Assembly: GCF_030936135.1 (NCBI RefSeq)
Contig: NC_082595.1
Span: 102,527,334-102,591,333, forward strand
DNA: 64,000 nucleotides
Source of the DNA: Gavia stellata
Taxonomy: Eukaryota > Chordata > Aves > Gaviiformes > Gaviidae
Direction of reading: 5' to 3'
The notes beneath the pieces were generated by a model. That model was not told the origin of the DNA, did not search any database, and saw only the letters and a list, made by a program, of their open reading frames with translations. A program made the position numbers and the translations under genes. Of the stretch, positions 41,111-54,149 are shown piece by piece (position 1 is the stretch's first letter; each line of letters begins with the position of its first letter).

Positions 41111-41861
41111 ATGCTCATTCCATGTAAAAACCTAAAAAGAAAAGTCTTGATAACATAAAAGGCTTTCCCACATATCTTTAAATATGCAGTTCTTAGGATT
41201 AAAAAAGTCCAAGCTGTATAAGAACAATACTCATTGTCAAAATGTTTATTGATTTAAACTTTAAATACCATTACCAAACTAGGCTTCTAAGATAAACAAA
41301 TAAAGTACCACAGATTTTTTTACAGACAATATATTAATATGGTAGAGTTTGACATATTTGAAATGCTTGCCCACATATTTCCATGCTAAACCCAATCAAA
41401 ATACGACTTTCAATCATAATGGCAGCAGTTTCCTTTACATTATTACTCAGCATGATGTGTAAAACCACCAATTCTGTCATACCACTACATCTGATTTTAT
41501 ACATTTGTAGACTATGTAATGAAGTAGCAGAGAAAATTAACTTCTCTATCTGAACTACATCTCATTCTTACACACCAGCCTCAATTTTTCTTTCAAATTT
41601 GTTAAACTATGGAACATTCTAACACAGTAATTGACATTAAACTTCTCTAAACCACACGATAGTACGTTTTGGGGTTTTCACAAAATAAAGATTTCAGGCT
41701 CAGATTAAAATGAAGTTTGCCAACTCATTTTTGAAGCATTTAAGTCGTGGCCTGAAACAACTACAAATGACAACAGCAAAAATCTCTCACCGATATGGAG
41801 AAAAACCCCTGCAGGAAAAAATACCTGCCCCTGAACACATACATTTAATGATCTTTACACA

Positions 41862-41979
41862 TATTCTTAACCTACCGTAACTGATGTATTATCAATCTTT
41901 TAGTATTTAAATGGACTTTTTATTCTTATCCTACCATAACTGATGTATTATCAATCTTTCAGTATTTAAATTGACTTTT
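41862..41979 (+). repeat. 59-bp tandem duplication
   Basis: Two head-to-tail copies, 41,862-41,920 and 41,921-41,979, each containing CCTACC(G/A)TAACTGATG, then TATTATCAATCTTT and AGTATTTAAAT. They differ at only a few positions. The second copy ends slightly differently, so the duplication is not brand new. Confidence 0.9.
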
Positions 41980-42033
41980 TAAGGCAAGAGGACTACACAT
42001 AAAACCCAAAATATCCCCTGCATTCCTAAGAAC

Positions 42034-42059
42034 TTTTTTTTTTTTGGGGGGGGGGGGGG
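42034..42059 (+). repeat. T12-G14 homopolymer block
   Basis: Twelve T followed directly by fourteen G. Long G runs can fold into G-quadruplexes and are also prone to length error in sequencing, so the exact length should be treated with caution. Confidence 0.8.
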
Positions 42060-44389
42060 AGGGAAGAATTTAATTTTGAAGTCCAAGAAATGTCTCACTT
42101 TTCATACTAAACAAAAGTGTTAACTCCGAACAATAAAAACTGACATATATGGAATGATATTCACGATCAGAATAGAATGTTTAGGTCTGAAGGTGCAGAC
42201 AAAAGAAACCACATTCCTCTAATCCCTCTACACAATTCTACATTTTTAATCTAGCCTTATCAACTGTTAAAGATTCAATCTTTAGGGAGATATATAATAT
42301 ATAGATAGATATATGGTAGCAGGATTTTTTATAATCTTGAACAATCCTGGTTTTGTGAATATTGCATAAAAGCTACAGCTACTTTGCCTTATTAGTACTG
42401 TTACAGTAGGTATTTGCTTATTGTCAAAATACCCTACTAACATCAGTTCTGCAACTTCTTCAGACTACGTGACTAACTCATCATTGTAGTATGCCCAGAA
42501 CTAAAGTTTAAGCAATATATATCGTAATGCAGATAAACAAGATACTTGAAAAATATGAGTCAAAACAGACTCATTATTTTTAGCTCAACTACAAAGTCAT
42601 CTCCAGCGAGTCTAGCTTTGTACTGAATCAATATGCACATGTAAAGACTTACGGAACTAAACACACCCACCCAGCTTTTAAGAAGTCACTTCCCCTTTGA
42701 AGATATTTGTGAACAAATTCTATATGAAACTTCAGACCAGCCACACAAATGAAGAAAAAATGTATACAACTAGTTCAATATATCACTCAAAATTCTTCCT
42801 TGAAATAACATGGATGAAATCTAAAAGCAAAGTTATGAACATAGATCTGACACAACCCTTATTTCCATTGGGATCTACAGGCCAAGAGCTTAATAATGGA
42901 AATAAAGACAACCAGACCTATTACCTGCAACTGAGAGTTTTGCCAATACCTCAATAGCACTGATGAAGCAAGAGGTAACCTATCTTGTAATTTTGATTAT
43001 TTTCAATTTTAATTTTTCATACAATTCTAAAATGTACACCAGATTACTCAGTCCAATGTACACAAATATATGTTGTAAAAATCTGCATGTTAGAAAAGCT
43101 GCAGATGTGATATTTAGCGCAGCCAGTAGAGGACAGAGGATCATATCACCACTTTAAAGTTTAGTGGAAATAAATGCATGTATAGAACAGCTAGCAAAAA
43201 AGTTAAATTACAGAGATACTTTTGCTACATTTCAGAGTTTTACATTTCTTTCTCAACTGCTAAGATGGTTGTCATAACCTCTTCAGACATATTTCTTCTA
43301 CATGTCTACAACTGTTCTTAAGTAGCCGTGTTTAGAATAAAATAATCTGTTAACCAATAATGAAATATAATCTTTAAAGATACTGCTAGAGATGACATCT
43401 GGTCTTTATTTGTAAGATAAACATTTCACATACCAGCTTGAAAAGCTCTTGCCTACTATTCTAAAAGCCACAGCAGGTATTCTGAGCGGGATTCAAACTA
43501 AATCTTGCTCTAAAGTTTCAGCATGCAAGCCGTTGCTAGAAAATAAAATTTATACAACTTGTTTGAAATGACACCCAAGCAGCTAGAACTGAATACGTTT
43601 GCATGTTCTGATGTCATTTAAAACTCTTTTCCACTACATGACTGAAGTGCCTCCAACTTCATTATTAGAAGCACTACATAACTGGTATTTGTTGTCACAG
43701 GAGGAGAAAGTGAGTTTTTAGACGGAAGACTTCTTGTCCCATTTCTGAGACAAGAACCTGGGCACTGGCTTTGCGACAACGCTGGAATGGTTGCATAGTG
43801 TGGAATAATCAACACAACAGCTATGCTACGGGTGGGGAAAACTCACATTAGATGAGGTAAGCATTTTTCAACTGAATTTACTGAAGAGAAGATTGATAAC
43901 TCTCTCACATACCTATAACATATAATACACACAATGAGCGGTATTTATAAAGCATGTATACACGACAGTTTTATGTTGTTTCCTTTGTAGAGTTTCTATT
44001 AGAAAATCTTCAAAAATAAAAAAGAATGTATTAATGCTTGTTTCACAGAAGATTCCCAACACAGAAAGAATTTAACATTCAAGAGAATTTAGGTTTCTTT
44101 TTACTGCAACGGACGGTGAATTTTTATATAATTCTACATTCAAAAAGAAGTATAAAGACACACAAGCAGGAATTCAAACCATCTACTGGGTTACTTGCTA
44201 CTGTGTGTAATAACTTGGTCTAATCATTTGGGGGTTTTAGAAACCACTGTACAAAGAAAAAAAAAGATGAAGTTATCAAGGAGAATGCTTTTGGAAAATT
44301 CTACATATGCTGATTATTCAATGCACACTCACATGTCATTAAATCAAGGGAGGAAAAAATATCTAAAAGTGAACCATAAAGTGCTGTTG

Positions 44390-44409
44390 AAAAAAAAAAA
44401 AAAAAAAAA
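44390..44409 (+). repeat. A20 homopolymer
   Basis: Twenty consecutive A in intronic sequence. No retrotransposed gene body or target-site duplication was recognised next to it, so it is listed only as a simple repeat. Confidence 0.85.
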
Positions 44410-46621
44410 TCAGACCTCATTCACAGTATTCAACAAGCTGACATTCTGTTAACATGCTTGTCCCAAATATCTGCAATATTTGGCCCAGTGAGGACAGTGC
44501 AAAGAAACACTTGAGAGAGCAAATCTTGATGAAAATATGTACATAAAGCTTTCAATGTGCACTGCAATCCTCCATAAGATTTAATATATACTGTCATAAT
44601 AAGAGGTATCTTCTCATCAAAAGACAGGCAAGTCCAACTTTTTCAGCCAACTGCTTCTTGCACTATTAGTTCAATCATGACACCACATGTAATTGCCTCA
44701 TCACTGTGCCAACATCCCTAAGATAGAAGAAAAATATTAAATATAATAGAGCGATACTATAGAAAAAAAGCACCATTCGCTATTAACACAGAAAAAAATG
44801 CTATTCAAATAATATGGACTTGCCTGCATGCAATATCCACATAATAAATTGCAGAATCTGCACTGTCAAGCAGTTTCTCACATGCATTTGCCTACTAACC
44901 ATTCTTCTGGGACAAATTCCAAATTTTCAACTCTCTGAACACTTCAGAAAACTGTCAGGTGATTTAGTGTCATTTCTACACATATAATCCAAGCTACACC
45001 ACCTCTAAATTATCATTTCCCTTTTTATTCGAGTTTTCTTCTCCCACCTAACCTATTTATTGACACAAATTGAGTTGTAGACCAGAGAAAGGTAGACAAT
45101 AATTCTCTCAGCTTCTCAACAAAACTACGACTGTTGTTAACAGCTGGTTTTAAACCTAGACATGACTAAATATAACAAAATACTATGTTTTATATGTAAA
45201 AATGGTAACACAAGGTAGTATTTCACAAGGTAATATTTCAAATGTATTCATATCCCACATACCTGAAGAGCTATACCATCTACTCATGGTAACTAAAAGG
45301 CCTGATCTCTCAGTTGAGATGCAACAAAGACTTCAGTAAAAGAGAAACTAAAATAAATCTGAAAGCATTTTGTTAACATGTAGCATATAAGTGACAAACA
45401 ATTAGGCAATATAAGTTTTACCAATTCGCATTTGCAATGACCTATATAGCTCATACATGGCTACATTACTGAGAAAAAAGCATCCCAAAATCAGCTGATA
45501 TAACCTCTTTATGACATTATATATATATAACATGCTACACATTCTGGTGTTAAGCCATCTTGCTTCAAACAGTAAGCCAGAAGAATATCAAGCGTCCCGA
45601 GTATATTAATTTTCTCTCAAGGAATTAGAGTCCGAGATTATGAAACACACTGAAGAGAACAATACCAAAAAAAAAAAAAATCTTTACACAATGACTGCCA
45701 AGGAGATTAAAAACCAAACTATTAGTTGTAAGCACGATCCACTCAGGGCAGCTGGCATTTTTCTCAACTTTTTGTTTTTGTTGTCTGCGCAGACACGTTT
45801 GAAGAAAAAATAAAACCTAACACTTCATTGTGTGGTATCAACTACCAAAAGCATTTGGCCTTCTCGCTCCACCCTCAGAAAGCAGTCATTATCCTTAAAA
45901 GCACTAAAAAAGAATAACACAAGTTTTCACGCTTTCGGTACACTTAAACAAAGCCCATTTTATCCAAATTCCGCACGCAGGCAATTGTCCGTGGGGCTGC
46001 CGAAACGACGCCCCCATGCCCGCCGGCTCCCTCGGCGCCTCGCAGCACTTCGTTCCGAAACCTATTGTAACAGCCGGCGCTGTGTCCGCCCCCCCGGGCC
46101 TGCCCCAAACTCCCGTCACCCTCACGCGTGTACGCGCCCCGGTACCTCGCCCCACCTGAACCCCTGGCCGCCTCCGAGGGCCTTGCCCCCCCAGCCTTCC
46201 CTCAGGCAACAACTTCGCACCCCAGGCCCCGCTGGGAGGGACACTGCTCCCCAAGTCCCCGTTCCCCTCGGCTCGCCGAGAGCACAATGCCGCCCCCCCC
46301 ACCATCGCCGCCGCCGCCCGCCCGCCTCACACCGACGGCGCCGCCGCCTCCCCTCACGGCGCTCCCTCCCCACCTCGGCGCCGCTCCCCGGCGAGCCGGG
46401 AGGACACAAAGGCGGCGAGGCGCGGGCGGCCGCAAGGCAGGCCCCGCGCCGCCCGGTGACCTGCCACAACATGGCCCCCTCCCGCCCTCCTTCTCCCCTC
46501 CCCTCCCTCGGCGCGCAGCCGAGGCCGGAGACAAAAGGGGGCTGGAGGAAGGGGGGCCCGCCCGCCCGCTCCGCCCGCCCGCGGCCTACCCAGCGCGGCC
46601 CCGGCCCCCGAGGATACTCAC

Positions 46622-46795
46622 GGGCTGGCTGGCGGCGCTTGCTCGCTGCGATGGAGCCGGAGCGGGCCCTGGGACACCCCTGCCCGCCCGCCGGCCCGCC
46701 GTCCCCCTCCTCCCCCTCCTCTCGGCGCCTCTCCTTCCTGCCTCCCCTCCCCCCCTTCGGCCGCGAGGGGCTCACAACAACATGGCGGGAGGGCG
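46622..46795 (-). other. PUM2: inferred PUM2 non-coding exon 1
   Basis: On the minus strand a strong 5' splice site GTGAGTAT begins at 46,621, directly after CCAGCCAGCCC. This suggests that the first, untranslated exon ends at 46,622 and is spliced to the exon at 21,380. The transcription start cannot be read from sequence; it is placed near the YY1-type site because such sites usually sit at or just downstream of starts of this promoter class. No ATG is present in the last 40 nt before the donor. The resulting first intron would be about 25.2 kb, unless other small 5' exons exist. Confidence 0.55.
46779..46788 (+). promoter_or_regulatory. YY1-type site
   Basis: AACATGGCGG matches the core of the YY1 consensus (AAnATGGCGG). 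In mammalian CpG-island promoters such sites are enriched at the 5' end of transcripts. Here it lies within the inferred PUM2 exon 1, in reverse orientation relative to PUM2. Confidence 0.55.
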
Positions 46796-46892
46796 AGCCC
46801 GGCGCGCACGGAGGGAGAGGGACAGCGAGAGCGCGGCAAACCTCCCCCCTCCGCCGCCGCCGCCGCCGCCACTCGCCCCTGCCGCCGCCACA

Positions 46893-46902
46893 GCGCATGC
46901 GC
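46893..46902 (+). promoter_or_regulatory. NRF1 site 1
   Basis: Perfect NRF1 consensus palindrome GCGCATGCGC within the CpG island, about 270 bp upstream of the inferred PUM2 splice donor. Binding is inferred from the motif only. Confidence 0.65.
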
Positions 46903-46971
46903 GCCCCAGGGCGGGAGGGAGGCAGCGAGGGAGAGGGAGGCGGTGGCCCCCAGCCCCTTCCGCCGCGCACC

Positions 46972-46981
46972 GCGCATGCGC
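46972..46981 (+). promoter_or_regulatory. NRF1 site 2
   Basis: Second perfect GCGCATGCGC palindrome, 79 bp from the first. Two exact copies so close together in a promoter are unlikely by chance even in GC-rich sequence. Confidence 0.65.
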
Positions 46982-47260
46982 TGCCGGCCGGCCGCAGCGC
47001 GCCCTCACTGCCCCCTCCCCTCTGCGCGGCCGCGCCAGGCGGCGGCCGAGGGCCGGGGCCGTCCTCTTCCCTCCCGCCAAACAAACCGGCCAAAACACGG
47101 CTTCTGTGGGGTTTTTAGCTCTTTTTCACTTTTCGCCTTCGGGGAGGGGTGGCGGCGGCGGGAGGCGGTGCCCGCCCGAAGGCCTGGGGTTAGGAGACAA
47201 AGGGGAAGGCGTTTCTAGGGGTACCCGCTGGCTCCTGAGGGCCTCCCGGCACAGCCCGCG

Positions 47261-49551
47261 GGGGGGGTCACCTTGTTTTTACAATAGTCAGAAACGCATT
47301 ATTGTAGTTATTGTTTAACAACTGAGCCGATAGTTGCTGTGTGGTGATTTTTGGAAAAGAGCCCTTCCCTCGAGAGTGTTAAATACAGGCTCTCTGATAC
47401 AGCTGGGTGGCTGCTGTTTGTCAATATGGTACTGGATGCTAGTAAACACTGCTAGTGGTGGTTTTTAATAGCCTCACTCAATCTGAGCATAAATTCTACT
47501 TGTTCAGCAGCCTCTGAAAAAGAGAGGGAGCTCTGCCTGTTGGTGACATTTTAAAATACGGATTTCACAAGAAAATCCACTTTTTTGCCTTTTTACCAGT
47601 TCTTAAGGGAGTCTGGTTAGAGAGTACTCCAGGAAGCGGCACACAGATGCCATCCACAGATCAAACCTTCAGACGAAACCCGGTTATCAGTCCTGCGGCA
47701 GCCGTTCAAAACACTGCTACCGGCCGTTTTTTTCTGTAGGTGGAAAGGAGGCAGGCTCTGCCAGTCCCAGTGACTCGTTCTGGGTACGGCAGGGTGAGAG
47801 CAGGCGAGTTAGGGTGCAGGAATAGCACCTGTACTGGTGCTACCACTGGCAGCCGCAGTTGTGAGGATGAGATGTCTGTGGCTACCAGCTGCGTTCTTAA
47901 AAATAGAGATGTCTCGAAGGAAAAAACCCTAACTGTTTTCATTATTTATAGACATGGTTGAAAATACGAAAGTTCCTAGCTCCTGATAAAGATAGAAATG
48001 TTTTCCCAAGAAATGAAAATTATTTCTTCGGCTTAATACTCGTCAGCTGAGTACCCAGACACATGTGGTCTGCTGCTGCTCGCGTGGCTAATCCCTGTGA
48101 TCCCCAGTGTCCTGTCCCACTGCCACCTTTGGGCTGTCTCCAGGGAGGCTGCAGGGCTGAACAGCCAATTCCTTTGCTTACTTGAGGAGAGAAGGCCTCT
48201 AAGTCACAGCCTCCAAGTCAGCCCTTCCCTTCGTGCAGATGGGCTGGAACTGAAGAAAACCCTGTTACGCTCTTGGCATCCCGAACACTTACAGCAGCCC
48301 GTCTGTGTTACACCAGCTCTCCAGCTCAGACCCTTTTGGGGACCCTGTTTGTCCTGGATAATTCTGATCAGTGTTTGTATAAAGCATTAAATGTTCAGGA
48401 AGAACTCAACATGCATTTGATAAGCGTAAGCTTGAATGACTTCTACATCAGTCTGCTTCTCAGTACTGAAAAACCCAACCTGATCATGAAACAGAAAAAT
48501 GTTTAAGTGCAATCAGTTTGGGATTTGATCTGAGAAATACAATTACTTGGTTATTTTCTAAAGTATTTTTCTAAAAAAAGAGACACCAAAAAAATTTCAC
48601 CAGCACACACCTCACAATTTAACAATGGCACTAAAGTTTTTGGCTCACGCTAAAATAGTTCAAGAAAAGTCTTTCTCTCTTACCTTTGTTCTGAGTGGAA
48701 ACTTTGAAAGTACTTAATACTTTAGATAGTTTAACTTGATATCACTCCATTACAAAATGCTTTTCCTAGCTATTCCTGTTTTTAAGGAGGTGTTAACAGC
48801 TTATTGGGCTCTGCTTATACTCCGGTGGTTTCAGATAAATTCCATTAACACAGTTATGCTTTGTTTTTTCTGTGAATAAGCATCCTCAATGAAAACCCCT
48901 AAGCACATATTACAGTCTACAGTTCAGAAAAGTAGCCAAAGATAGGGAAAACCTGGATGCTGTTGCCTCCTCCACAGTCTTCCTGTGATACTTTGGGCAA
49001 GTTGAACAGCACTTACAGAAGTTGAAAGCTGCAGTCCTACCCATCCCCACTCAGTTAGTGTCTAATCCTGAAGATGTCTACATTTTCTAAAGCCACAAAC
49101 TTTGGGACCTAAGACTCTGTACATGAACAAAATTTGTCCTGCTGTGCCATGACATCCATGTCCCTGAGCAATTTTGACAGACAGTGCTGTTAGATCTAGC
49201 AAGGTAGCAAATAATTAAACTGTATTAATTAAAACCAAGGCATTCCTCCATGGAAATGAAAAAAAACCTAGATGTGGTAGACCTTCTCAAAGCATCTCCA
49301 GAAAAGACGCAGGTACCTACAGAAGGTTGCAGTCTTTTAAAAAAGTGTGCAACACCCTTCACTCCCAGGACTGGGGAGCACCTAGATTTGATTCCTTTGC
49401 TCAAGATTCACAGGTCTGACATCCTTAGAGAGAGTCCAGAAAGTCATCAGACTACTTCAGCTGCCCTCTGCTGCAGCTGGCCTGTTCTGCAGGAAAGAAT
49501 TCAAGAACTTCGTCTCAGATCTTCTACTTAATGGCCTCGCTGGCCATGCAG
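47261..49551. other. intergenic, PUM2 side
   Basis: Sequence flanking the CpG island on the side away from PUM2. Base composition drops to ordinary levels. Open frames at 48,097-48,390 and 47,740-47,961 show no recognisable domains. A divergent promoter transcript could start here, but I see no clear exon. Confidence 0.6.
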
Positions 49552-49645
49552 TCATAGAATCATAGAATGGTTTGGGTTGGAAGGGACCTTTAATAATCCT
49601 CTAGTCCAATCCCCAAGTCTAACTACCCCCAGTCTGACTACCATC
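49552..49645 (-). mobile_element. CR1 3' tail, about 95 bp
   Basis: On the plus strand TCATAGAATCATAGAATGGT followed by TTGGGTTGGAAGGGACCTTT is the reverse complement of the classic CR1 3' end (ATTCTATG 8-mers preceded by the lead-in AAGGTCCCTTCCAACCCAAA). It is heavily 5'-truncated, so the inner border is approximate. Confidence 0.9.
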
Positions 49646-52600
49646 GTACTGCTTAAGAGGAGCAGTCATAAATAGGTGAGCCTTGCTCAGTTCTCTGAAA
49701 TAACAGCCGCAGTTAACTACCTACCACCTTCACAGAAGCACAGCACTGCAGCTCAAAAGCAATTAGAGCTATCTGTCCACATTCCAGAGAAGGGCCCTGG
49801 AATGGTGGTTTATATCCCTGGCACGTCCCTTGTTACCTACACCTCTGTAAGGTATGCTGACCCGGACATATGTTTCGTGCATTTACAGGAGTGGATTCCA
49901 TTCTGAAGTTATTAATTTTCCCACATACTGCATAGCAAATCTAGGCACCCAGTGCACAATTGTGGATTCCACTTTGTCTACAGACATACAATTAATTAAT
50001 TAAAAAATCAATGAATCTGAAATACTACATTCACAAGACTTGCTGCTAAATGCATTGCTATAGGAATCGGTTGATAGTTCATGTTTTACACCATCAGGCA
50101 CCATAATATGTGGGAGGGTTTACTTAGCTAGTCTTTGGCTAGCCTCTCCTCAGGGCCTCAGAGAAATGTGCCTACAAGCCACAGACTCTTTGTAGGGAGT
50201 GACTTTCCCATCCGCACATCCTTTTGCCTCACCATTGCTTCACAAACGCAGCCTTTCCCTGCCATAACCATTCACCATGCTAACTCAGCGTTGACTCTTC
50301 TCTTCTATTGCTTTTGACCATGTAACCTGTTCATTAACTCAGCTCCTGCTACGTTACTGTATCAATGCTGTTGCCGTAATTCCCACAAGCTTCACAGCCT
50401 ATTCCTGTCTCAACTCTCTTTCTTCTGATATAGAAACATTTGGCCTAATGTATGCAACTGCATCCCTTGTCCAATTTTAATGTTTAAAAATACACATCTT
50501 TAAGCTTTTTTCCCATGTGTGGGAAGAAGTCTTCTGAGTTACTTTAGCATCCTTCAAATTTCCCATTTAACACAAAAAGTGGTCTAAAAAGACCTTCCTT
50601 TAGTGTGATTCCTGTAAACGCATTTGACAACAGCCAGGCTCTCAGTGCGCTGAAAAGCCCAGTCTGCTCTATTGCTCAAAATTGTGATAGTACTTCCATT
50701 TGTTTCCCCTACCTGTCTGTGCAACCTGTAAGTTTCTTCAAGGAAGACCATCTATTCTGGTTTTGGGGTTTTTTTTTTTTTGGACTAGCTAGCAACATAC
50801 TGAGCTGGTGCAAATAAGAACACTTCCGTTTAGGAGCAACAGAAAATTCACAGCTGAATTATAATAAATTTTGTCACTAATCCCATTTTTGGATTTACTC
50901 GTTACTATACTACTGTTCTAAAATGCGGGGATGCTGACTTGCCATTCAGTTACATGGTCATTGCTCCTGTAGACATGATCAGCTTTTCCAAAGAAGCTGT
51001 TCTGCAAGAGGTTTAAAAGAAATGCATGAGAGGAGATGTCAGCGAAGGAAGCGTGGAGCCCTGCAGCACCTATCTTCATGAACTTGTCCCAAGAAAGAAG
51101 TGTCTCTCATGGAAGTGCTTTGCTAAATAAGTCTGTGCTAGAATGGCCAAGAAGGTGTCAGCTGAAGTCTCATTTCACCAGCAAGACGGCTTTTGTCCCT
51201 GAGTCATTCAGCCCCTCATAATTGGCTGAGGTATAAACAGGCTTCATAAACATACCTCAGAGTCCCATCCACCAGTGACAGCCATTGTAACACAACAAGA
51301 GTAGCTAATGGCATGGCTTCATGTACGTGACTGTGAATAGCTTTGGAGTGGCAAAGCCAGAGATAACACCAGCTGTTTTTTAGATTCACATTCACTTCGT
51401 TCACAAGAGAGTGGCTATCAATGCTTATCTTAAGAAAAAAGCCTGCGTGTCTCAATAGAAGTATATGTTTCTTTCCACTGGAGAATTAAGTTCCAGGAAG
51501 TCTTCAGGTGGAACGAAGACTGTGGCTCTTAGAACTGAAGATCGCATATTATACTCAGTACAAAGAATGAAACCTCAAAGATGAGCATCAAATTGATTCT
51601 CATTCATTTCATATATTAAGCAGTAATGAGTAAACACTCTAATTTCTGAAAAGGGAAAAAGAGTTCAAAGAAATATCCCAGGCAATGGAAGTGATCACAA
51701 GAGCTCTGAATAAGCGGCAGTATTTTTTTTTTGCACATTTAGAATAAGATAGTTCAGCCATATCAGAACAAGGAAGAGTGAGAAGTATGCATTTGTTTTT
51801 TTTTTTTTCTCTCCTAGGGAAAAACATCCTAAGAATCCTAAAAGCATATCCATAAGTTTTAATTTTGTTGCAAAAGTCTCACCAACTTAACTTGCATAAA
51901 CTAGAAAGTTTCTGTATCTTCAAAAATGGGAAGCCATAGTACAGAGGATAAACTAGAAGAAAGATCTGCAACGGTACTTTGGGTTACATAATTTCTCTCA
52001 TCTTATGTTCATCAACACCATTCTGCCTATTACTGTATCAAATACTGATCCTCCCAATTGCAGTAGGTTCTTCTGATAGGGCTCTGAAGAAGCAGCCCAA
52101 CACTTTGCGTAGGGTAACATTGGACTTCTGTGGTCATGTCTGCTCTTGTGGTGTAATCACTAGACTATATATTTTTCTTCTATCTTAACCATACCTGAAG
52201 CTCCCCAGAATTTCCTGTTCTTACACAGTGTCAAGGGGGCCGACCACAAGCAACAAAGTATGTCTACGTGACTGGACACATCATTTGAATACCAAAACGC
52301 AGCACAGCCATATTAGCTCAGAGGTAGTTAAGACCCCCATTCTAACTCAGCATTATAGCATGAAAACGTACCCACTGGCCCCCATTTCCATGTAGAGAAA
52401 CCAAACCTTATTCTATGCCAAACATGCCTTCAGAGCAACAAGGCATAGTGCAGTGAATATACAATGCCAGAGATACATTCAGGAAGGGAAATCCTAGCTT
52501 GCTTCCTGAGCATAAACAAAATGGTTGAGCACTGTAAGACTGAAAAGTAGGTGTCAATGTTATGCATGTATTGCATAAAGTATTACATAAATAGCGACAG

Positions 52601-54097
52601 TGTATTTATACATATATGGGCTTACCTTTAATTGTATCTGCAGATTTTACAGACTTCTAAAATACCTCTTCTGTTTCCAGTGCATCCTTCTTCCTAGGCA
52701 GTTAGTCAAACACAGAGCAAAACAAAAAATTCATTGAGCTGAAATAATGTATTTTTAAATATTGCAAAATTCAAGTTCTGTTTCTGAGTCAGCTCTCCCT
52801 CCCTTGCCATACAGGACCCCTGTCTTCAGCTAATCTCCTATCAGGGCCCAACAGCCGTTCGTGCATCCGCACCCCCCCCAGTGCTGGGGTGGGGGCCCAA
52901 GGGTGAGCCTGCGTCGTAGCAGAAAATAGAGGAGGCAGGGCAAGAAGGAAGAGCAGCACTTTGTTTTTCTGCAGGAGCTGCTGGGGGAGGAACCCACCAC
53001 CTACCCCGCTATACTTTTGCCATTCCTGTAACACTGGGAGCAAAGAGCTTTGCAAGCAGGAAGCAGAGAACAGCTGTTCAAGTGGGAATAATCAATTCCC
53101 ATTTCCCTGGCACAGGAAAAGTAGGCACCAGACCACACCCCGCAGCCTGCGGCTTGCTTTGCCTACCGGCTTGAGCTGGCTCCAGACGGAAATCCAGTTC
53201 AGCTGGAAAACTTCTTCTTACCTCGTAATGCATCCTGTTAGTGGACTGCAAAACAGGAAGTTTATGTGTGTAAATATGAGTGCCTTTCCACTCATTTTGG
53301 CTAAGGGCTAAAAATTAGAAGACGGCATCTGTAGATTCATCCAATTTGCATTCAAGAGAACAATACTACTTCAGAGTGATTCTCTGACATCATCATTACG
53401 TCATGAATTTATCAGCTGACGGCATCACTGACAAGGGCAATTAAGGAAGCTATGATCTGGGACCAGAAAGAGTCCTCCAAGCCTTTAAGCACAGTTCTTT
53501 TCTTCATACAATCTCAGATGAAAAATTACCGAATGGAATTAAAACCTGGTCCCCATCTCCCACACATACTTCCCCTGGAAGGCCAAGAAAAGATGTGTAA
53601 TCCATTTCATCCTTCCTTTTATTCATATCTATTTATAACTTTAACCAAAGCATACAGATGGGAGTAATTACAATCTCGACTCATCACTATCTTCCTGAAA
53701 TCATTAGTTTTTCTGTTGGTACGATTGTACAAGATGAAGCATAAGCTGCAAAATACATGTTTGTTAGAACTTCATAAAGCACCAGCCAGAGGTATAGAAG
53801 AGTGTTCATAACCTGTGTGAATTTTCCAGGCAAACGGTTTTTTTTTTTTCCCCTTGTCATTTGGCAGAGTCAAAGTGAGGTTATAATTGAACAGAGTATA
53901 AAAATTAATCCCTTGTCCTAGCTTTCTGAGAAGCTAGGCAGTAACTGGCACCGAGACAGGCTGAGCCCCCTTGTCCCTGACTAAGCTTATCCCAGGAGAT
54001 CAACTTCACAGTGCTCTAAGCATGGCCCAGAGCCCACCGTACAGGTTATACCTACTCCGCAAATGAAATGTTTTGGGCACGTAGGGGCAAAGCCTGA

Positions 54098-54149
54098 CCC
54101 CACGCTGGCCCCGACTGTGTGCTGAAGCACATCCCACCCCAGCGTGGGG
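54098..54149. repeat. 11-bp perfect inverted repeat
   Basis: CCCCACGCTGG at 54,098-54,108 and its exact reverse complement CCAGCGTGGGG at 54,139-54,149, separated by 30 nt. It could form a stem in RNA of either strand. No T-run follows and no known RNA family was recognised. Confidence 0.6.

Larger units (their letters stand above)
41111..45950. other. PUM2 5' UTR intron, right part
   Basis: AT-rich sequence with a 59-bp tandem duplication, a T12G14 block (42,034-42,059), an (ATAG)-type microsatellite near 42,290-42,316 and an A20 run (44,390-44,409). Short open frames have no recognisable protein features. No RNA gene was recognised. Confidence 0.7.
45960..47260 (-). promoter_or_regulatory. 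PUM2: CpG-island promoter of PUM2
   Basis: About 1.3 kb of extremely GC- and CpG-rich sequence inside an otherwise AT-rich region, with many GC boxes (for example near 46,555-46,585) and no clear TATA box. It is the only CpG island in the window and lies upstream of the PUM2 start-codon exon, so it is the natural housekeeping-type PUM2 promoter. Two NRF1 palindromes and a YY1-type site lie on the upstream side of a strong minus-strand splice donor at 46,621. It may also fire divergently to the right. The long open frames over it on both strands are a by-product of few A/T-rich stop codons. Confidence 0.88.

Noticed and set aside
45832..47118. Long open frames over the CpG island on both strands (up to 428 codons on + and 323 codons on -)
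   Set aside because: They are Pro/Arg/Ala/Gly-rich with no domains, overlap one another in several frames, and are explained by the scarcity of stop codons in very GC-rich DNA. The strand-consistent reading is a non-coding first exon with a splice donor.
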